Assembly: GCF_040225985.1 (NCBI RefSeq)
Contig: NZ_JBBPEU010000013.1
Coordinates: 30,924 to 94,923, forward strand
DNA: 64,000 nt
Reading direction: 5' to 3'
From: Shimia sp040225985
GTDB lineage: Bacteria; Pseudomonadota; Alphaproteobacteria; Rhodobacterales; Rhodobacteraceae
Part shown: one piece after another, positions 1 through 7,968 of the stretch
How the letters are laid out: each line of letters begins with the position of its first letter
Numbering within the stretch: position 1 is the stretch's first letter
Notes under the pieces: generated by a model
Databases searched by the model: none
Seen by the model: the letters and a program-made list of their open reading frames with translations, nothing else
What the model was told of the DNA's origin: nothing
Translations under genes and position numbers: made by a program

Positions 1-260
1 GGCTCGGGGCGCCACGTCACGAACACGATGTGCAATAGGGGCGCCATCAGGTGCCCGACGATCAAAAGTGTCAGGTAGGCCGGGCCGTCATCCGCCCGCT
101 GGGGGGTAAAATCTTCTCGGCACACGGAACAGGTTTTTCGCACCTGCAAATAGCCTTTCAACAAAGGTCCGCTGCCGCAATTGGGGCATTTGCACCGCCA
201 CCCGTGCAACAAAGCCCGGCCTAGCGGGCGATGTACATCCGCTGTCATGGTTTCTGTCAT
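1..260 (-). CDS. DUF983 family protein (N-terminal part, cut by window edge)
   Basis: The minus-strand frame starts with ATG at 260, behind a GAGGAAAA ribosome site, and stays open to the window edge (86 residues seen). Two CxxC pairs (CPNCG and CSVCR) form a zinc-ribbon-like N-terminus. They are followed by the start of a hydrophobic segment (LTLLIVGHLMAPLLHIVF). This layout, a zinc ribbon then membrane helices, is that of the DUF983 family, small inner-membrane proteins of unknown function common in alphaproteobacteria. The C-terminal helices lie outside the window. The family call is fairly safe; no function can be given. Confidence 0.75.
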   Translation of the reverse strand, partial: MTETMTADVHRPLGRALLHGWRCKCPNCGSGPLLKGYLQVRKTCSVCREDFTPQRADDGPAYLTLLIVGHLMAPLLHIVFVTWRPE

Positions 261-492
261 TTTTCCTCGCATCTCCGCCTCTGATGATGCGGAACGAAGG
301 CGCATATTGGAAAGAGGACAGAACCGCGCCGCGTCCCGATGTCGCAAATTAAGGGGTTTCGGCGGGTTTTTGCGTGTCCAGAGCAGGACCGGAAAATTTC
401 TTGCGCGTCTTTTCGACGGAAACCCGTGTGTGGCCCGTTTGGAAGATTGAAAGGCGGTTGAGACCGGCTTTGACAATGACAGGAGACAAGAA

Positions 493-1023
493 ATGAAACG
501 TGCAGTCTTTATCACCGGTATCGTGGCCGCAGCCCTTGCAGTGACAGCAGTGGGCGCCTCGGCCAAGGGGCATGGCCACGGGATGAAAGGACATCACGGC
601 CCGGCCATGATGATGAATTTCGACGAGATCGACGCCAACAAAGATGGCAAGATCACCCAGGACGAGATGGATGCCTTTGCCCAGGCGCGGTTCGACAAGG
701 CCGACACCAATGGCGACGGCCTGCTTAGCACGGACGAGATGCAGGCGCAGGTTGAAGAGATGATGAAACAGCGCGCCAAGGACCGCAGCGCCATGATGAT
801 GGCCCGCAAGGATGCCAATGGTGACGGGCAACTGAGCTTTGAAGAGATGTCGGCTAAGCGGGATGACAAACGCGCGCGCATGATCGAAAAAATGGATGCT
901 GACAAGGACGGTGCCGTGTCCAAGGAAGAATTCGAGGCGGCCAAGGCCAAGATGGCCGAGCGCCACGGCAAGCACGGCAAAAAAGGCGGTTGTGACAGGG
1001 ACGCCATGAAGGCCGAAGACTGA
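493..1023 (+). CDS. Secreted EF-hand calcium-binding protein
   Basis: The 176-residue protein has a signal peptide (a basic start, then a hydrophobic stretch to about residue 24 ending ASA), so it is probably periplasmic. Four EF-hand loops are visible: DANKDGKITQDE, DTNGDGLLSTDE, DANGDGQLSFEE and DADKDGAVSKEE. Each has acidic residues at positions 1, 3, 5 and 12. The N-terminus after cleavage is His/Gly/Met-rich (GHGHGMKGHHG) and could bind a metal. AGGAG lies 7 bases before the ATG. It precedes, on the same strand, an ECF sigma gene and a heavy-metal-sensor-like gene, so a role in sensing divalent cations in the envelope is plausible but inferred. Confidence 0.85.
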   Translation: MKRAVFITGIVAAALAVTAVGASAKGHGHGMKGHHGPAMMMNFDEIDANKDGKITQDEMDAFAQARFDKADTNGDGLLSTDEMQAQVEEMMKQRAKDRSAMMMARKDANGDGQLSFEEMSAKRDDKRARMIEKMDADKDGAVSKEEFEAAKAKMAERHGKHGKKGGCDRDAMKAED

Positions 1024-1091
1024 TCAGGGGGGCGGGTCGGGCGTCCATCGGGATTGTCCGACCCACCCAAACGGGCTAGTGCGGGCGGATC

Positions 1092-1676
1092 ATGCAGATG
1101 CCATATGATGCACAGGATGACTTGTCGGACGACGCGTTGCTGGTTCTCTATGCCAACGGCGACCGCGCGGCTGCACGTGTGCTGACGCTGCGTCTGACGC
1201 CCCGCCTGTTCGGCCATGCCCTGCGTATGTTGGGGGACCGGGCCGAGGCCGAGGACGTCACGCAAGAGGCGTTGTTGCGGCTGTGGAAGATCGCGCCGGA
1301 CTGGCGACAGGGCGAGGCCAAGGTGACGACGTGGCTGTATCGCGTCGTGGCGAACCTGTGCACGGACCGGCTGCGCAAGGGGCGGGGCGTCAATCTCGAT
1401 AGCATCCCCGAGCCCGAAGATGACAGTAGCGGACCCGCCGAGGCGCTGCAGGACAAGGCGCGGGTCGATGCGCTGCAAGAGGCGCTCAATGGGTTGCCCG
1501 CGCGGCAGCGACAGGCGGTGGTGCTGCGTCATATCGAGGGGATGAGCAATCCCGAGATCGGCGAGATCATGGAAATCGGTGTCGAGGCGGTCGAAAGCCT
1601 CACGGCACGTGGGAAACGGGCGCTGGCCAAGGCCCTGTCGGGGCGGCGCGCAGAATTGGGGTATCGTGATGACTGA
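1092..1676 (+). CDS. ECF-type RNA polymerase sigma factor
   Basis: The 194-residue protein has the two-domain ECF layout. Sigma region 2 lies at about residues 25-95 (DRAEAEDVTQEALLRLWK, then a core-binding segment ending in DRLRK). Region 4 lies at about 130-185 (LPARQRQAVVLRHIEGMSNP, then a helix-turn-helix). It should direct core polymerase to a small set of promoters. The next gene overlaps its end by 8 bases and encodes a small single-span membrane protein, a layout often seen for a sigma factor with its anti-sigma factor. ATG at 1092 and ATG at 1098 are both possible starts; neither has a strong ribosome site. Confidence 0.88.
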   Translation: MQMPYDAQDDLSDDALLVLYANGDRAAARVLTLRLTPRLFGHALRMLGDRAEAEDVTQEALLRLWKIAPDWRQGEAKVTTWLYRVVANLCTDRLRKGRGVNLDSIPEPEDDSSGPAEALQDKARVDALQEALNGLPARQRQAVVLRHIEGMSNPEIGEIMEIGVEAVESLTARGKRALAKALSGRRAELGYRDD

Positions 1677-2046
1677 TACGGAACGGAACAACCGGATGCT
1701 GGACGATTTGTTCGGGGCGGCCACCACGGACCCGAAGGCGACGCCGTCACCTGAGCTGTTGGCGCGTGTGCTGGAGGACGCCGAAGCCCTGCAGCCGCAG
1801 CCCGAGTTGTTGCCGACGCGTCCCCGCGTGGCGCAGGCGGGGCTGTGGCAACGGCTGGCGCAGACACTGGGCGGCTGGCGGCCTATGGCGGGGCTCGCCA
1901 CGACGGCGGCGGTCGGGCTGTTGATCGGGTTCACGCTTGTGCAGGTGGTCGGGGCACAGGATGTCACCACACTGGTCGCGGGCGATACGTCCTATTATCT
2001 GGCCTATCTGGATGAGGCCTACTTCAACCTGACGGAAGGTGAATGA
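1669..2046 (+). CDS. Small membrane protein, possible anti-sigma factor
   Basis: The 125-residue protein begins with ATG inside the end of the sigma-factor gene (8-base overlap), which implies translational coupling. Residues 1-75 are hydrophilic. One membrane span follows at about 77-97 (MAGLATTAAVGLLIGFTLVQ), then a short tail (DTSYYLAYLDEAYFNLTEGE). No zinc-binding HxxxCxxC motif of the usual anti-sigma domain is present. Position and topology suggest it controls the preceding sigma factor, but the sequence does not prove this. The gene ends 1 base before the next start. Confidence 0.65.
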   Translation: MTDTERNNRMLDDLFGAATTDPKATPSPELLARVLEDAEALQPQPELLPTRPRVAQAGLWQRLAQTLGGWRPMAGLATTAAVGLLIGFTLVQVVGAQDVTTLVAGDTSYYLAYLDEAYFNLTEGE

Positions 2047-2047
2047 G

Positions 2048-2542
2048 ATGTCGGACAAGAGCGGGGCAGAAAAGCGCAAGGGGCGTGGCCGGCGGATTTT
2101 GCTGATCCTGTCGCTGGGGCTGAACATTCTTGTGCTGTGCGTGGTGGTCGGCGCCTTTATCGGTTTTCACCGGCATGGCGGCGACCGGCATCATGCCGCG
2201 ACATACGGGCCGGGTGCGGTCTATATCCGGGCGCTTGAGTTCGACGACAAACGCGCGCTTGGCAAGGAAATCCGCCGGTCTTACCGCGAGGCCGGGGCGG
2301 GGCGTGCCGAAGATCATGCTTTGTTGACCCGTCTGGTTGCTGCCGTCCGGGCCGACCCGTTTGATCCCGAGTCCTTGCGCGCGGTGCGTCAGGATCTGGA
2401 CGCCCGTACCGCAGGACGGCGCGCAGCGGCGTTTGAGACATGGCTGGCCTTCGTTGCAGAAATGCCGCCGGAAGAGCGCAGCGCCTATGCCGACCGGATG
2501 CAGGCGATTATGGACAAAGGCCCCGAACGGGACAAGAACTGA
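2048..2542 (+). CDS. Heavy-metal-sensor-like membrane protein (CnrR/ZraP/Spy type)
   Basis: The 164-residue protein has a basic N-terminus, one membrane span at about residues 16-40 and a helical periplasmic domain. The segment after the membrane is His-rich (FHRHGGDRHH). The remainder contains helices of the kind seen in periplasmic heavy-metal sensors (RALGKEIRRSYREA; MPPEERSAYADRMQAIM). The ATG at 2048 follows GGAAGG; an in-frame GTG at 2039 is an alternative. It is the last gene of the EF-hand / sigma / membrane-protein group. By analogy with CnrR-type proteins it may restrain signalling until metal binds; this is inference. Confidence 0.7.
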   Translation: MSDKSGAEKRKGRGRRILLILSLGLNILVLCVVVGAFIGFHRHGGDRHHAATYGPGAVYIRALEFDDKRALGKEIRRSYREAGAGRAEDHALLTRLVAAVRADPFDPESLRAVRQDLDARTAGRRAAAFETWLAFVAEMPPEERSAYADRMQAIMDKGPERDKN

Positions 2543-2650
2543 TCACGGCAGGCGGGTGCTGTCCGCGCCTTGCCGTTCGTACTTAGTAAACGGATTCCGT
2601 TTTTGTTTCTGATCTGATTCACTACCGCACGAAGCAGGCGGGCGTTTCTC

Positions 2651-3409
2651 ATGGCAAAGAACCTTTATTGGCTCAATGATGATGAGTGGGCGGCGATCCA
2701 GCCGCATCTACCCACTGGGTGTCGCGGCGCGCGCCGGGTGGATGACCGGCGGGTGATCTCCGGCATTCTTCACATGCTCAGGACCGGTGCGCATTGGCGG
2801 GATTGTCCAGTCGACTATGGCCGCTACACGACGATCTACAATCGCTTCAACCGGTGGCCCAAACAAGGTGTCTGTGAAGATATTTTTACGTCTTATCCGG
2901 GTCTTATGGTGTGACTGGCACGACCAGCGCGGACAGATCATCGATCAATGCACACCGCTCGGCTTCGAGCGAAAAAGGGGGGAGTTCGCCCAAGCCGCCG
3001 GCAGATCACGCGGCGGACGGGCGACCAAGATTCACGCCCTGACCGATGAGATCGGCCGTCCGGTCGCGCTTGGTCTGACGCCAGGCCAGGCGCGTGAATT
3101 GACCGGTGCGGCCGAGCTGCTGACACGCATTCCAACCCCGCGCCAACTGCTCGCGGACCGGGCCTATGACGCGCGACGGTTACACGATTGGTTGGCGGAG
3201 CGTGGCTGCGAGGCTGTCATCCCTTCGAACCCAACCTGCAAGCATCCCCATTCCTGCGATAAGACCGGGTATGGCGGGCGCAATGTGGTCGAGCGGATGT
3301 TTGCCACCTCAAGGATTTCCGCAGAATAGCAATATGTTACGACGGGCGCGACGATATCTTTTTGTCGGCAGTCTTCCTCGCCGCCGCTTTCGTATGGCGG
3401 ACCAATTGA
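2651..3409 (+). pseudogene. IS5-family transposase remnant (several frameshifts)
   Basis: Three reading frames together rebuild an IS5/IS427-like transposase. Frame one (from 2651) gives the N-terminal domain: WLNDDEWAAIQPHLP, DDRRVISGILHMLRTG, TTIYNRFNRW. A second frame near 2920-2990 gives the HRSASSEKGG stretch. A third gives GRSRGGRATKIHALTD, LLADRAYDA and RNVVERMF. After VERMF one base is missing from a T run; the continuation CHLKDFRRIA with a tail ending WRTN is found one frame over and stops at 3409. At least three frameshifts make it inactive unless rescued. I could not find clear terminal inverted repeats; the right end lies 10 bases from the next gene. Confidence 0.85.
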
Positions 3410-3418
3410 GTCCCGGCC

Positions 3419-4858
3419 CTAGTTCAGGCCGCTGGCCGCGCGTGAGGCGGACTGTCGGAATGTCACCTGATCGCGCCCCGTTTCCTTGGCGCCATAAAGC
3501 GCACGGTCCGCCGCTTTGAGCAACAGGTCGGCTGCGTCGACCTCGACATCCTCCAGAAGGTGGCGCGGCAGGTCGCTGACCATGCCAAGCCCAATACTGA
3601 GCGTGACCGACACCTGCCTGTCCTGACCCTTTAGCGGCAGGGGGTCACGCCGGATGACATCGCACAGGGTTTCGGCGGTGCGCCGCGCCTCGGAGGTGGC
3701 CACACCGGGCAGGGCGATCAGGAATTCCTCGCCCCCGATCCGCGCCAGAAGGTCATGCGGGCGCAGCACCGTGCGCATCCGGTGTGCGACCTGTTTCAGC
3801 ACCTCGTCTCCGCCCGCATGGCCGTAGCGGTCATTGACCTGTTTGAAATGGTCCAGATCGGCCACCATCACCGCCATGTCGCGCTGGTCGCGGCCTGCCC
3901 GCGCCAACATCCTGCGCAACTGGGGCAGGGCATAGCGACGGTTGAAAAGCCCGGTCAGCGGGTCCGTGACCGCCGCCTCCAGTCCGTCGCGCACTGACCG
4001 GTCCAGCCGGTCGCGCAGGCGTTTCTGCTGGATAATTGCGGCAAGGCGCAGCGCCATTTCCTCGGGGTCGAACCCGTGGGTCATGACGGCGCTGGCCCCA
4101 AGGTCGAACGCGTCGACCGTAGACTGGTCGCAAGGGCGCTCTATGACCACGAGCACGGCACAATGGCGGCTGGCGCTGCGGGCGCGGATTTCGGCCAGCA
4201 GGCGCAGGCCCTCTTCGGGGTGGCGCGGATCAACCCCGATGACAAAGGCATCCGGCGCAGCACCCCGATGGGCGCGCCGCAGGGCCTGTGCGGGCGATGT
4301 CATGCATAAGGCATAGGGCACCAGAGGTTTCAGCAGGGTCCGCCAGCGCAGCCCGAGCGCGGGATCCTGCGTGGCAATGACAAGGGTCGCCTGCCGGTCG
4401 AACTGAGCGGCGGCGGCCTCGGAAAACCCCAGCGCCCGTGTTGTGCGGGCGCGCAGGCGCATGTCCTCGGCAGCCTCGCGCACCCGAAGAATGGCACGCA
4501 GGCGGGCAAAAAATTCAGGGTCGGAGACCGGTTTTTCCAGAATATCCTCGGCCCCCGCAGAGAGCGCGGAAATGCGCAGGCCGCGGGTCATCTCCGAGGT
4601 CAGCAGCACCACAGGGATCGGCAGACTGGGCCGGATGCGCACCAGCGTGCGGCACTGTTCGATGCCCCCGCCATCGGTGCTGTTCTCGGCGCTGACAAGG
4701 ATCAGGTCGGGCGGATCGCGGCGGATCTGGGTGATGGCGTCATTCAGAGTGGCTGCCTGCGAGACATGATAGAAGGCACTGGACAGCTTGACCTTGAGCA
4801 CGATCCGGTTGGTCGGCACGTTGTCGAGGATCAAGATCTTTCCGGGCATGGCGTTCAC
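3419..4858 (-). CDS. PleD-like diguanylate cyclase with degenerate receivers
   Basis: The 479-residue protein has two response-regulator-like domains (about residues 7-125 and 157-275) and a C-terminal GGDEF domain (about 295-460). The active-site motif is GGEEF (375-379) and the inhibitory c-di-GMP site RxxD is present (RPHD, 366-369). It should therefore make c-di-GMP with product inhibition. In the first receiver the phospho-acceptor position is Ser56 (DLILVSAE) rather than Asp. The second receiver has Gly at the equivalent place (DAFVIGVD). Neither looks phosphorylatable in the usual way, although Lys109 of the first is kept. ATG at 4849 is an alternative start. The gene is divergent from a DUF3572 gene. 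Confidence 0.88.
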   Translation of the reverse strand: MNAMPGKILILDNVPTNRIVLKVKLSSAFYHVSQAATLNDAITQIRRDPPDLILVSAENSTDGGGIEQCRTLVRIRPSLPIPVVLLTSEMTRGLRISALSAGAEDILEKPVSDPEFFARLRAILRVREAAEDMRLRARTTRALGFSEAAAAQFDRQATLVIATQDPALGLRWRTLLKPLVPYALCMTSPAQALRRAHRGAAPDAFVIGVDPRHPEEGLRLLAEIRARSASRHCAVLVVIERPCDQSTVDAFDLGASAVMTHGFDPEEMALRLAAIIQQKRLRDRLDRSVRDGLEAAVTDPLTGLFNRRYALPQLRRMLARAGRDQRDMAVMVADLDHFKQVNDRYGHAGGDEVLKQVAHRMRTVLRPHDLLARIGGEEFLIALPGVATSEARRTAETLCDVIRRDPLPLKGQDRQVSVTLSIGLGMVSDLPRHLLEDVEVDAADLLLKAADRALYGAKETGRDQVTFRQSASRAASGLN

Positions 4859-4928
4859 GGCGCTTGCAAATAGGTTGACTCAATTTGTATGCGCATTGGT
4901 TAAGAAAAGATTTCGAAAGTGGTGAAAA

Positions 4929-5213
4929 ATGTCGCTATCGCAAGATGCCGCCGAAACGCTCGCCCTCAAGGCGCTGGCCTGGCTTGTCAATCACGACGAG
5001 TTGATGCCGGTTTTCATGGGTGCTACGGGTGCCTCGGCCGACGACCTCAAGGCGCGCGCGGGCGAGCCGGAATTTCTGGCCTCTGTCCTTGGCTTCCTGA
5101 CCATGGATGATGCCTGGGTGGTGGCCTTTTGCGATACGGTGGGTGAAGACTACACCGCGCCGATGGTCGCGCAGCAGGTGTTGAACGGCGAGGCTGGACG
5201 CCACTGGACCTGA
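4929..5213 (+). CDS. DUF3572 family protein
   Basis: The 94-residue soluble protein begins SQDAAETLALKALAWLV and includes FLASVLGFLTMDDAWVVAF, the pattern of the alphaproteobacterial DUF3572 family. The function is unknown. It has no signal peptide and no obvious catalytic residues. It lies divergent from the PleD-like gene with a 70-base AT-rich gap that must hold promoters for both. Confidence 0.8.
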   Translation: MSLSQDAAETLALKALAWLVNHDELMPVFMGATGASADDLKARAGEPEFLASVLGFLTMDDAWVVAFCDTVGEDYTAPMVAQQVLNGEAGRHWT

Positions 5214-5295
5214 ATTGGAGGCGCGTGCCCCTTGTGCCTGACCGGGCAAACCGGCACTGTGCCGGTGACGAGGCTCTGGGATCAGGACAATCACC

Positions 5296-5988
5296 ATGCG
5301 CATAGACGGGTTGCTGTTCGACAAGGACGGAACACTTTTTGATTTCGGGGCGACCTGGAACGCTTGGGCGGCGGACATGATCCGGGCGCAGGCGGGCGGA
5401 GATGCGGCGCTGGCCGCAGCCATTGCCCGCGAGATGGACTATGACCTCGACCGGGGCACGTTTCTGCCGCACAGCATCATCATTGCCGGTACCAACCGCG
5501 ACGCCGCAGAAGCGGTGGCACGGGCGTTGCCCGGGGCGGATGTGGCCGCACTGGAAGTTCAGCTGATGCGGGCGGCGTCTGAGGCGCCGCTGGTGCCAGC
5601 GGTGCCACTGGCGCCCTATCTGGATGACCTTGCTGGGCGCGGGCTGCGTTTGGGCGTGATGACCAATGACACCGAATATGCCGCGCGGGCGCATCTCGAC
5701 AATGCGGGCGTGGTGGAAAAATTCGATTTCATCGCCGGGTTCGACAGCGGGTTCGGGGCCAAGCCCAGCCCGAAACCCCTGCTGGCCTTTGCCGACCGAA
5801 TGCAACTGGATCCGGCGCGCGTGGCCATGGTGGGCGACAGTACGCATGACCTTGTGGCGGGGCGCGCGGCGGGGATGCAGACCATTGCCGTGCTGACTGG
5901 CATGGCCACGGCCGAGGATCTCGCGCCGCACGCGGATGTGGTGTTTGACCATATCGGGCTTATTTCCGACTGGGTTGCCGCGCTCTGA
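5296..5988 (+). CDS. HAD-family phosphatase (phosphoglycolate-phosphatase-like)
   Basis: The 230-residue HAD hydrolase has motif I FDKDGTLFDFG (nucleophile Asp near residue 9), a helical cap, motif II MTND, and motifs III/IV in KPSPKPLL ... MVGDSTHDLVAGRAAG. This fold dephosphorylates small phosphorylated metabolites. The C1-cap arrangement resembles Gph-type phosphatases, but the substrate cannot be read from sequence. The stop is followed after about 14 bases by a double-hairpin intergenic repeat. Confidence 0.85.
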   Translation: MRIDGLLFDKDGTLFDFGATWNAWAADMIRAQAGGDAALAAAIAREMDYDLDRGTFLPHSIIIAGTNRDAAEAVARALPGADVAALEVQLMRAASEAPLVPAVPLAPYLDDLAGRGLRLGVMTNDTEYAARAHLDNAGVVEKFDFIAGFDSGFGAKPSPKPLLAFADRMQLDPARVAMVGDSTHDLVAGRAAGMQTIAVLTGMATAEDLAPHADVVFDHIGLISDWVAAL

Positions 5989-6002
5989 CAGCAGGTCGGG
6001 TT

Positions 6003-6070
6003 GGGGGCGCTGCCCCCGCCGGTCTGATCCCTTTGGGACCAGACCGACTCCCCCGAGGTATTTTCCCCAA
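6003..6070 (+). repeat. Double-hairpin intergenic repeat, copy 1
   Basis: Two hairpins sit just after the HAD gene. The first is GGGGGC-GCT-GCCCCC (6003-6017). The second has a 10-bp stem with one mismatch, GGTCTGATCC / GGACCAGACC (6021-6045). They are followed by CCCCCGAGGTATTTTCC and an A-rich tract. A second copy with the same order of parts lies at 45283-45345, also directly behind a stop codon. Elements of this type (a GC hairpin next to GAGGTATTT) are common between genes in Roseobacter-group genomes. A role in mRNA 3' end stability is inferred. Confidence 0.7.
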
Positions 6071-6086
6071 GAAAAAAGACTGGTGC

Positions 6087-6115
6087 GCGCCATTGGGGGC
6101 GCCGTTTTTGTTTTT
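6087..6115 (+). terminator. Possible weak Rho-independent terminator
   Basis: A short stem GCGCC / GGCGC (6087-6102, loop of 6) is followed by a T-rich tract (GTTTTTGTTTTTG). It sits behind copy 1 of the double-hairpin repeat, in the same place as the strong terminator behind copy 2. The stem is only 5 bp, so confidence is limited. Confidence 0.4.
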
Positions 6116-6240
6116 GAACTGCGGAGAGCCCGTGTGTTGGCTGTGGGATGCCCAAAAGCGACCGGGTTTGTCGCATAGTGTCAATTCATCGCTCCGGCGC
6201 TGGTGTTTGTTGGGATCACAGGACCGTAGAGGAGATCGGC

Positions 6241-7803
6241 ATGAGCGAGACTGGTGGACGCAGGCGGCGCGGTGGCGGGCGCGCGGGTAATTCGGCGCGG
6301 CGCAGCAGTGCCGGCGTGATCGAGCAGATGCCGTGGCGGTTGCCCGTCAATCTGGACAGGCCGACTGAACCCCTGAGCGAAGAGGGCGTGGCGGCCGTGC
6401 ATGACGGCGCGATGCGGATCCTCGAAGAGATCGGGATCGAATTCTACAACGACGAAGCGCGCAACATCCTGAAGGAGGCTGGCTGCACCGTGGACGGCGA
6501 CAATGTGCGCATGGGCCGCGATTTCGTCATGGAAATGGTCGGCAAGGCCCCGTCAAGCTGGACCCTGACCCCACGCAACCCGGACCGCCAACTGGTGATG
6601 GGCGAGAACCACATCCTGTTCGGCAATGTCTCGTCGCCGCCGAATTACTGGGACATGGAGATCGGGCGCAAGGTGCCCGGCACGCGCGAGATGTGTGCAA
6701 ACCTGTTCAAGTTAAGCCAGTATTTCAACTGTATCCATTTTGTCGGCGGCTATCCGGTGGAACCGCAGGATATCCACGCCAGCATCCGCCATCTGGACGT
6801 GCTTTATGATAAACTGACCCTGACTGACAAGGTGGCGCATACCTATAGCCTTGGCAAGGAACGGGTCGAGGACGTGATGGAGATGGTGCGTATTTCGGGC
6901 GGCTGGACGGACGAAGAGTTCGAAGCCAGCCCGAAAATGTATACCAACATCAACTCAACCTCGCCGCTCAAGCATGACGAGCCGATGATGGATGGCTGGA
7001 TGCGCCTTGCGCGGCGCAATCAGGGGTTGGTGGTCACGCCATTCACGCTGGCGGGCGCGATGGCGCCGGTGACAATGGCGGGCGCGGTGGCGCAATCTCT
7101 GGCCGAGGCGCTGTGCGCGGTGGCACTGGCCCAGTATATCCGCCCCGGTGCGGCCTGTGCGATCGGCACGTTCACATCGAACGTGGATATGAAATCCGGT
7201 GCGCCCGCCTTTGGCACGCCCGAATATATGCGTGCCACCCAGATGACCGGCCAGATGGCGCGGTTCTATGGTTTGCCGATGCGCGCCAGCGGGGTCTGTG
7301 CGGCCAACGTGCCCGACGGGCAGGCGATGTGGGAGACCTCGAACAGTCTCTGGTCTGCGGTGCAGGCCGGTGCGAACATGGTTTACCACGCGGCGGGATG
7401 GCTGGAAGGGGGGCTGATTGCCAGCCCCGAGAAATTCGTCATGGATTGCGAGGTGATCCAGATGATTCAGCGCTACATGGAACCGGTCATCACCGAGACC
7501 GGCCCCGACGAGATTGCACTGGACGCCATCAAGGATGTGGGCAATGCGGGCCATTTCTTTGGCATCCAGCACACGCAGGACCGCTATACAACCGCCTTTT
7601 ATCAACCCTTCGTGTCGGACTGGCGCAACTACGAAGCCTGGGAGGCCGCGGGAAGTGTCTGGACGCCGGAACGCGCGCATCATCTTTATAAAGAGATCAT
7701 TGCCAGTTTTGAAGCGCCCCCCATGGATGAGGCGATCCGCGAAGAATTGGCTGATTTCGTCGCGCGGCGCAAAGCCGAAGGGGGCGCACCCACCGATTTC
7801 TAG
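6241..7803 (+). CDS. MttB/trimethylamine methyltransferase family protein (no pyrrolysine)
   Basis: The 520-residue protein belongs to the MttB family of corrinoid-dependent methyltransferases that demethylate quaternary amines. ATG at 6241 follows GAGGAG by 6 bases. The N-terminus is basic (GGRRRRGGGRAG), then comes a TIM-barrel-type body (LSEEGVAAVHDGAMRILEEI; FGTPEYMRATQMTGQMARFY; VYHAAGWLEGG). The frame has no in-frame amber codon, so it is of the non-pyrrolysine type, in which known members act on glycine betaine, proline betaine or carnitine. The substrate here is unknown. No corrinoid protein gene lies beside it in this window. Confidence 0.85.
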   Translation: MSETGGRRRRGGGRAGNSARRSSAGVIEQMPWRLPVNLDRPTEPLSEEGVAAVHDGAMRILEEIGIEFYNDEARNILKEAGCTVDGDNVRMGRDFVMEMVGKAPSSWTLTPRNPDRQLVMGENHILFGNVSSPPNYWDMEIGRKVPGTREMCANLFKLSQYFNCIHFVGGYPVEPQDIHASIRHLDVLYDKLTLTDKVAHTYSLGKERVEDVMEMVRISGGWTDEEFEASPKMYTNINSTSPLKHDEPMMDGWMRLARRNQGLVVTPFTLAGAMAPVTMAGAVAQSLAEALCAVALAQYIRPGAACAIGTFTSNVDMKSGAPAFGTPEYMRATQMTGQMARFYGLPMRASGVCAANVPDGQAMWETSNSLWSAVQAGANMVYHAAGWLEGGLIASPEKFVMDCEVIQMIQRYMEPVITETGPDEIALDAIKDVGNAGHFFGIQHTQDRYTTAFYQPFVSDWRNYEAWEAAGSVWTPERAHHLYKEIIASFEAPPMDEAIREELADFVARRKAEGGAPTDF

Positions 7804-7904
7804 GGTGGGATAAACGCCGCCGTGCCAACAACAGGGCCATGCAGGGGCACTTCAGGCGCAGTTCCCCCTGTAATCCCGGAGGCTTTCTGCCTACATTCCC
7901 AAAA

Positions 7905-7945
7905 GGCGCGGCGCAGGGTTGTGTGATCCGACCCCGCGCCGCGCC
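7905..7945. repeat. Long GC-rich hairpin upstream of the DUF4153 gene
   Basis: Inverted arms of 15 bases, GGCGCGGCGCAGGGT and ACCCCGCGCCGCGCC, differ from perfect pairing at one position. They enclose an 11-base loop. The structure ends 23 bases before the ATG at 7969 and about 100 bases after the mttB-like stop. There is no T tract, so it is not a classical terminator. It could end mttB-like transcription or hold back translation of the next gene. Confidence 0.6.
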
Positions 7946-7968
7946 CCTTGGGGAAGGCGGGGAATGCA

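Noticed and set aside
6241..7803. Pyrrolysine-containing trimethylamine methyltransferase
   Set aside because: The frame is continuous with no internal TAG, so it is the non-pyrrolysine type; trimethylamine as substrate is not supported.
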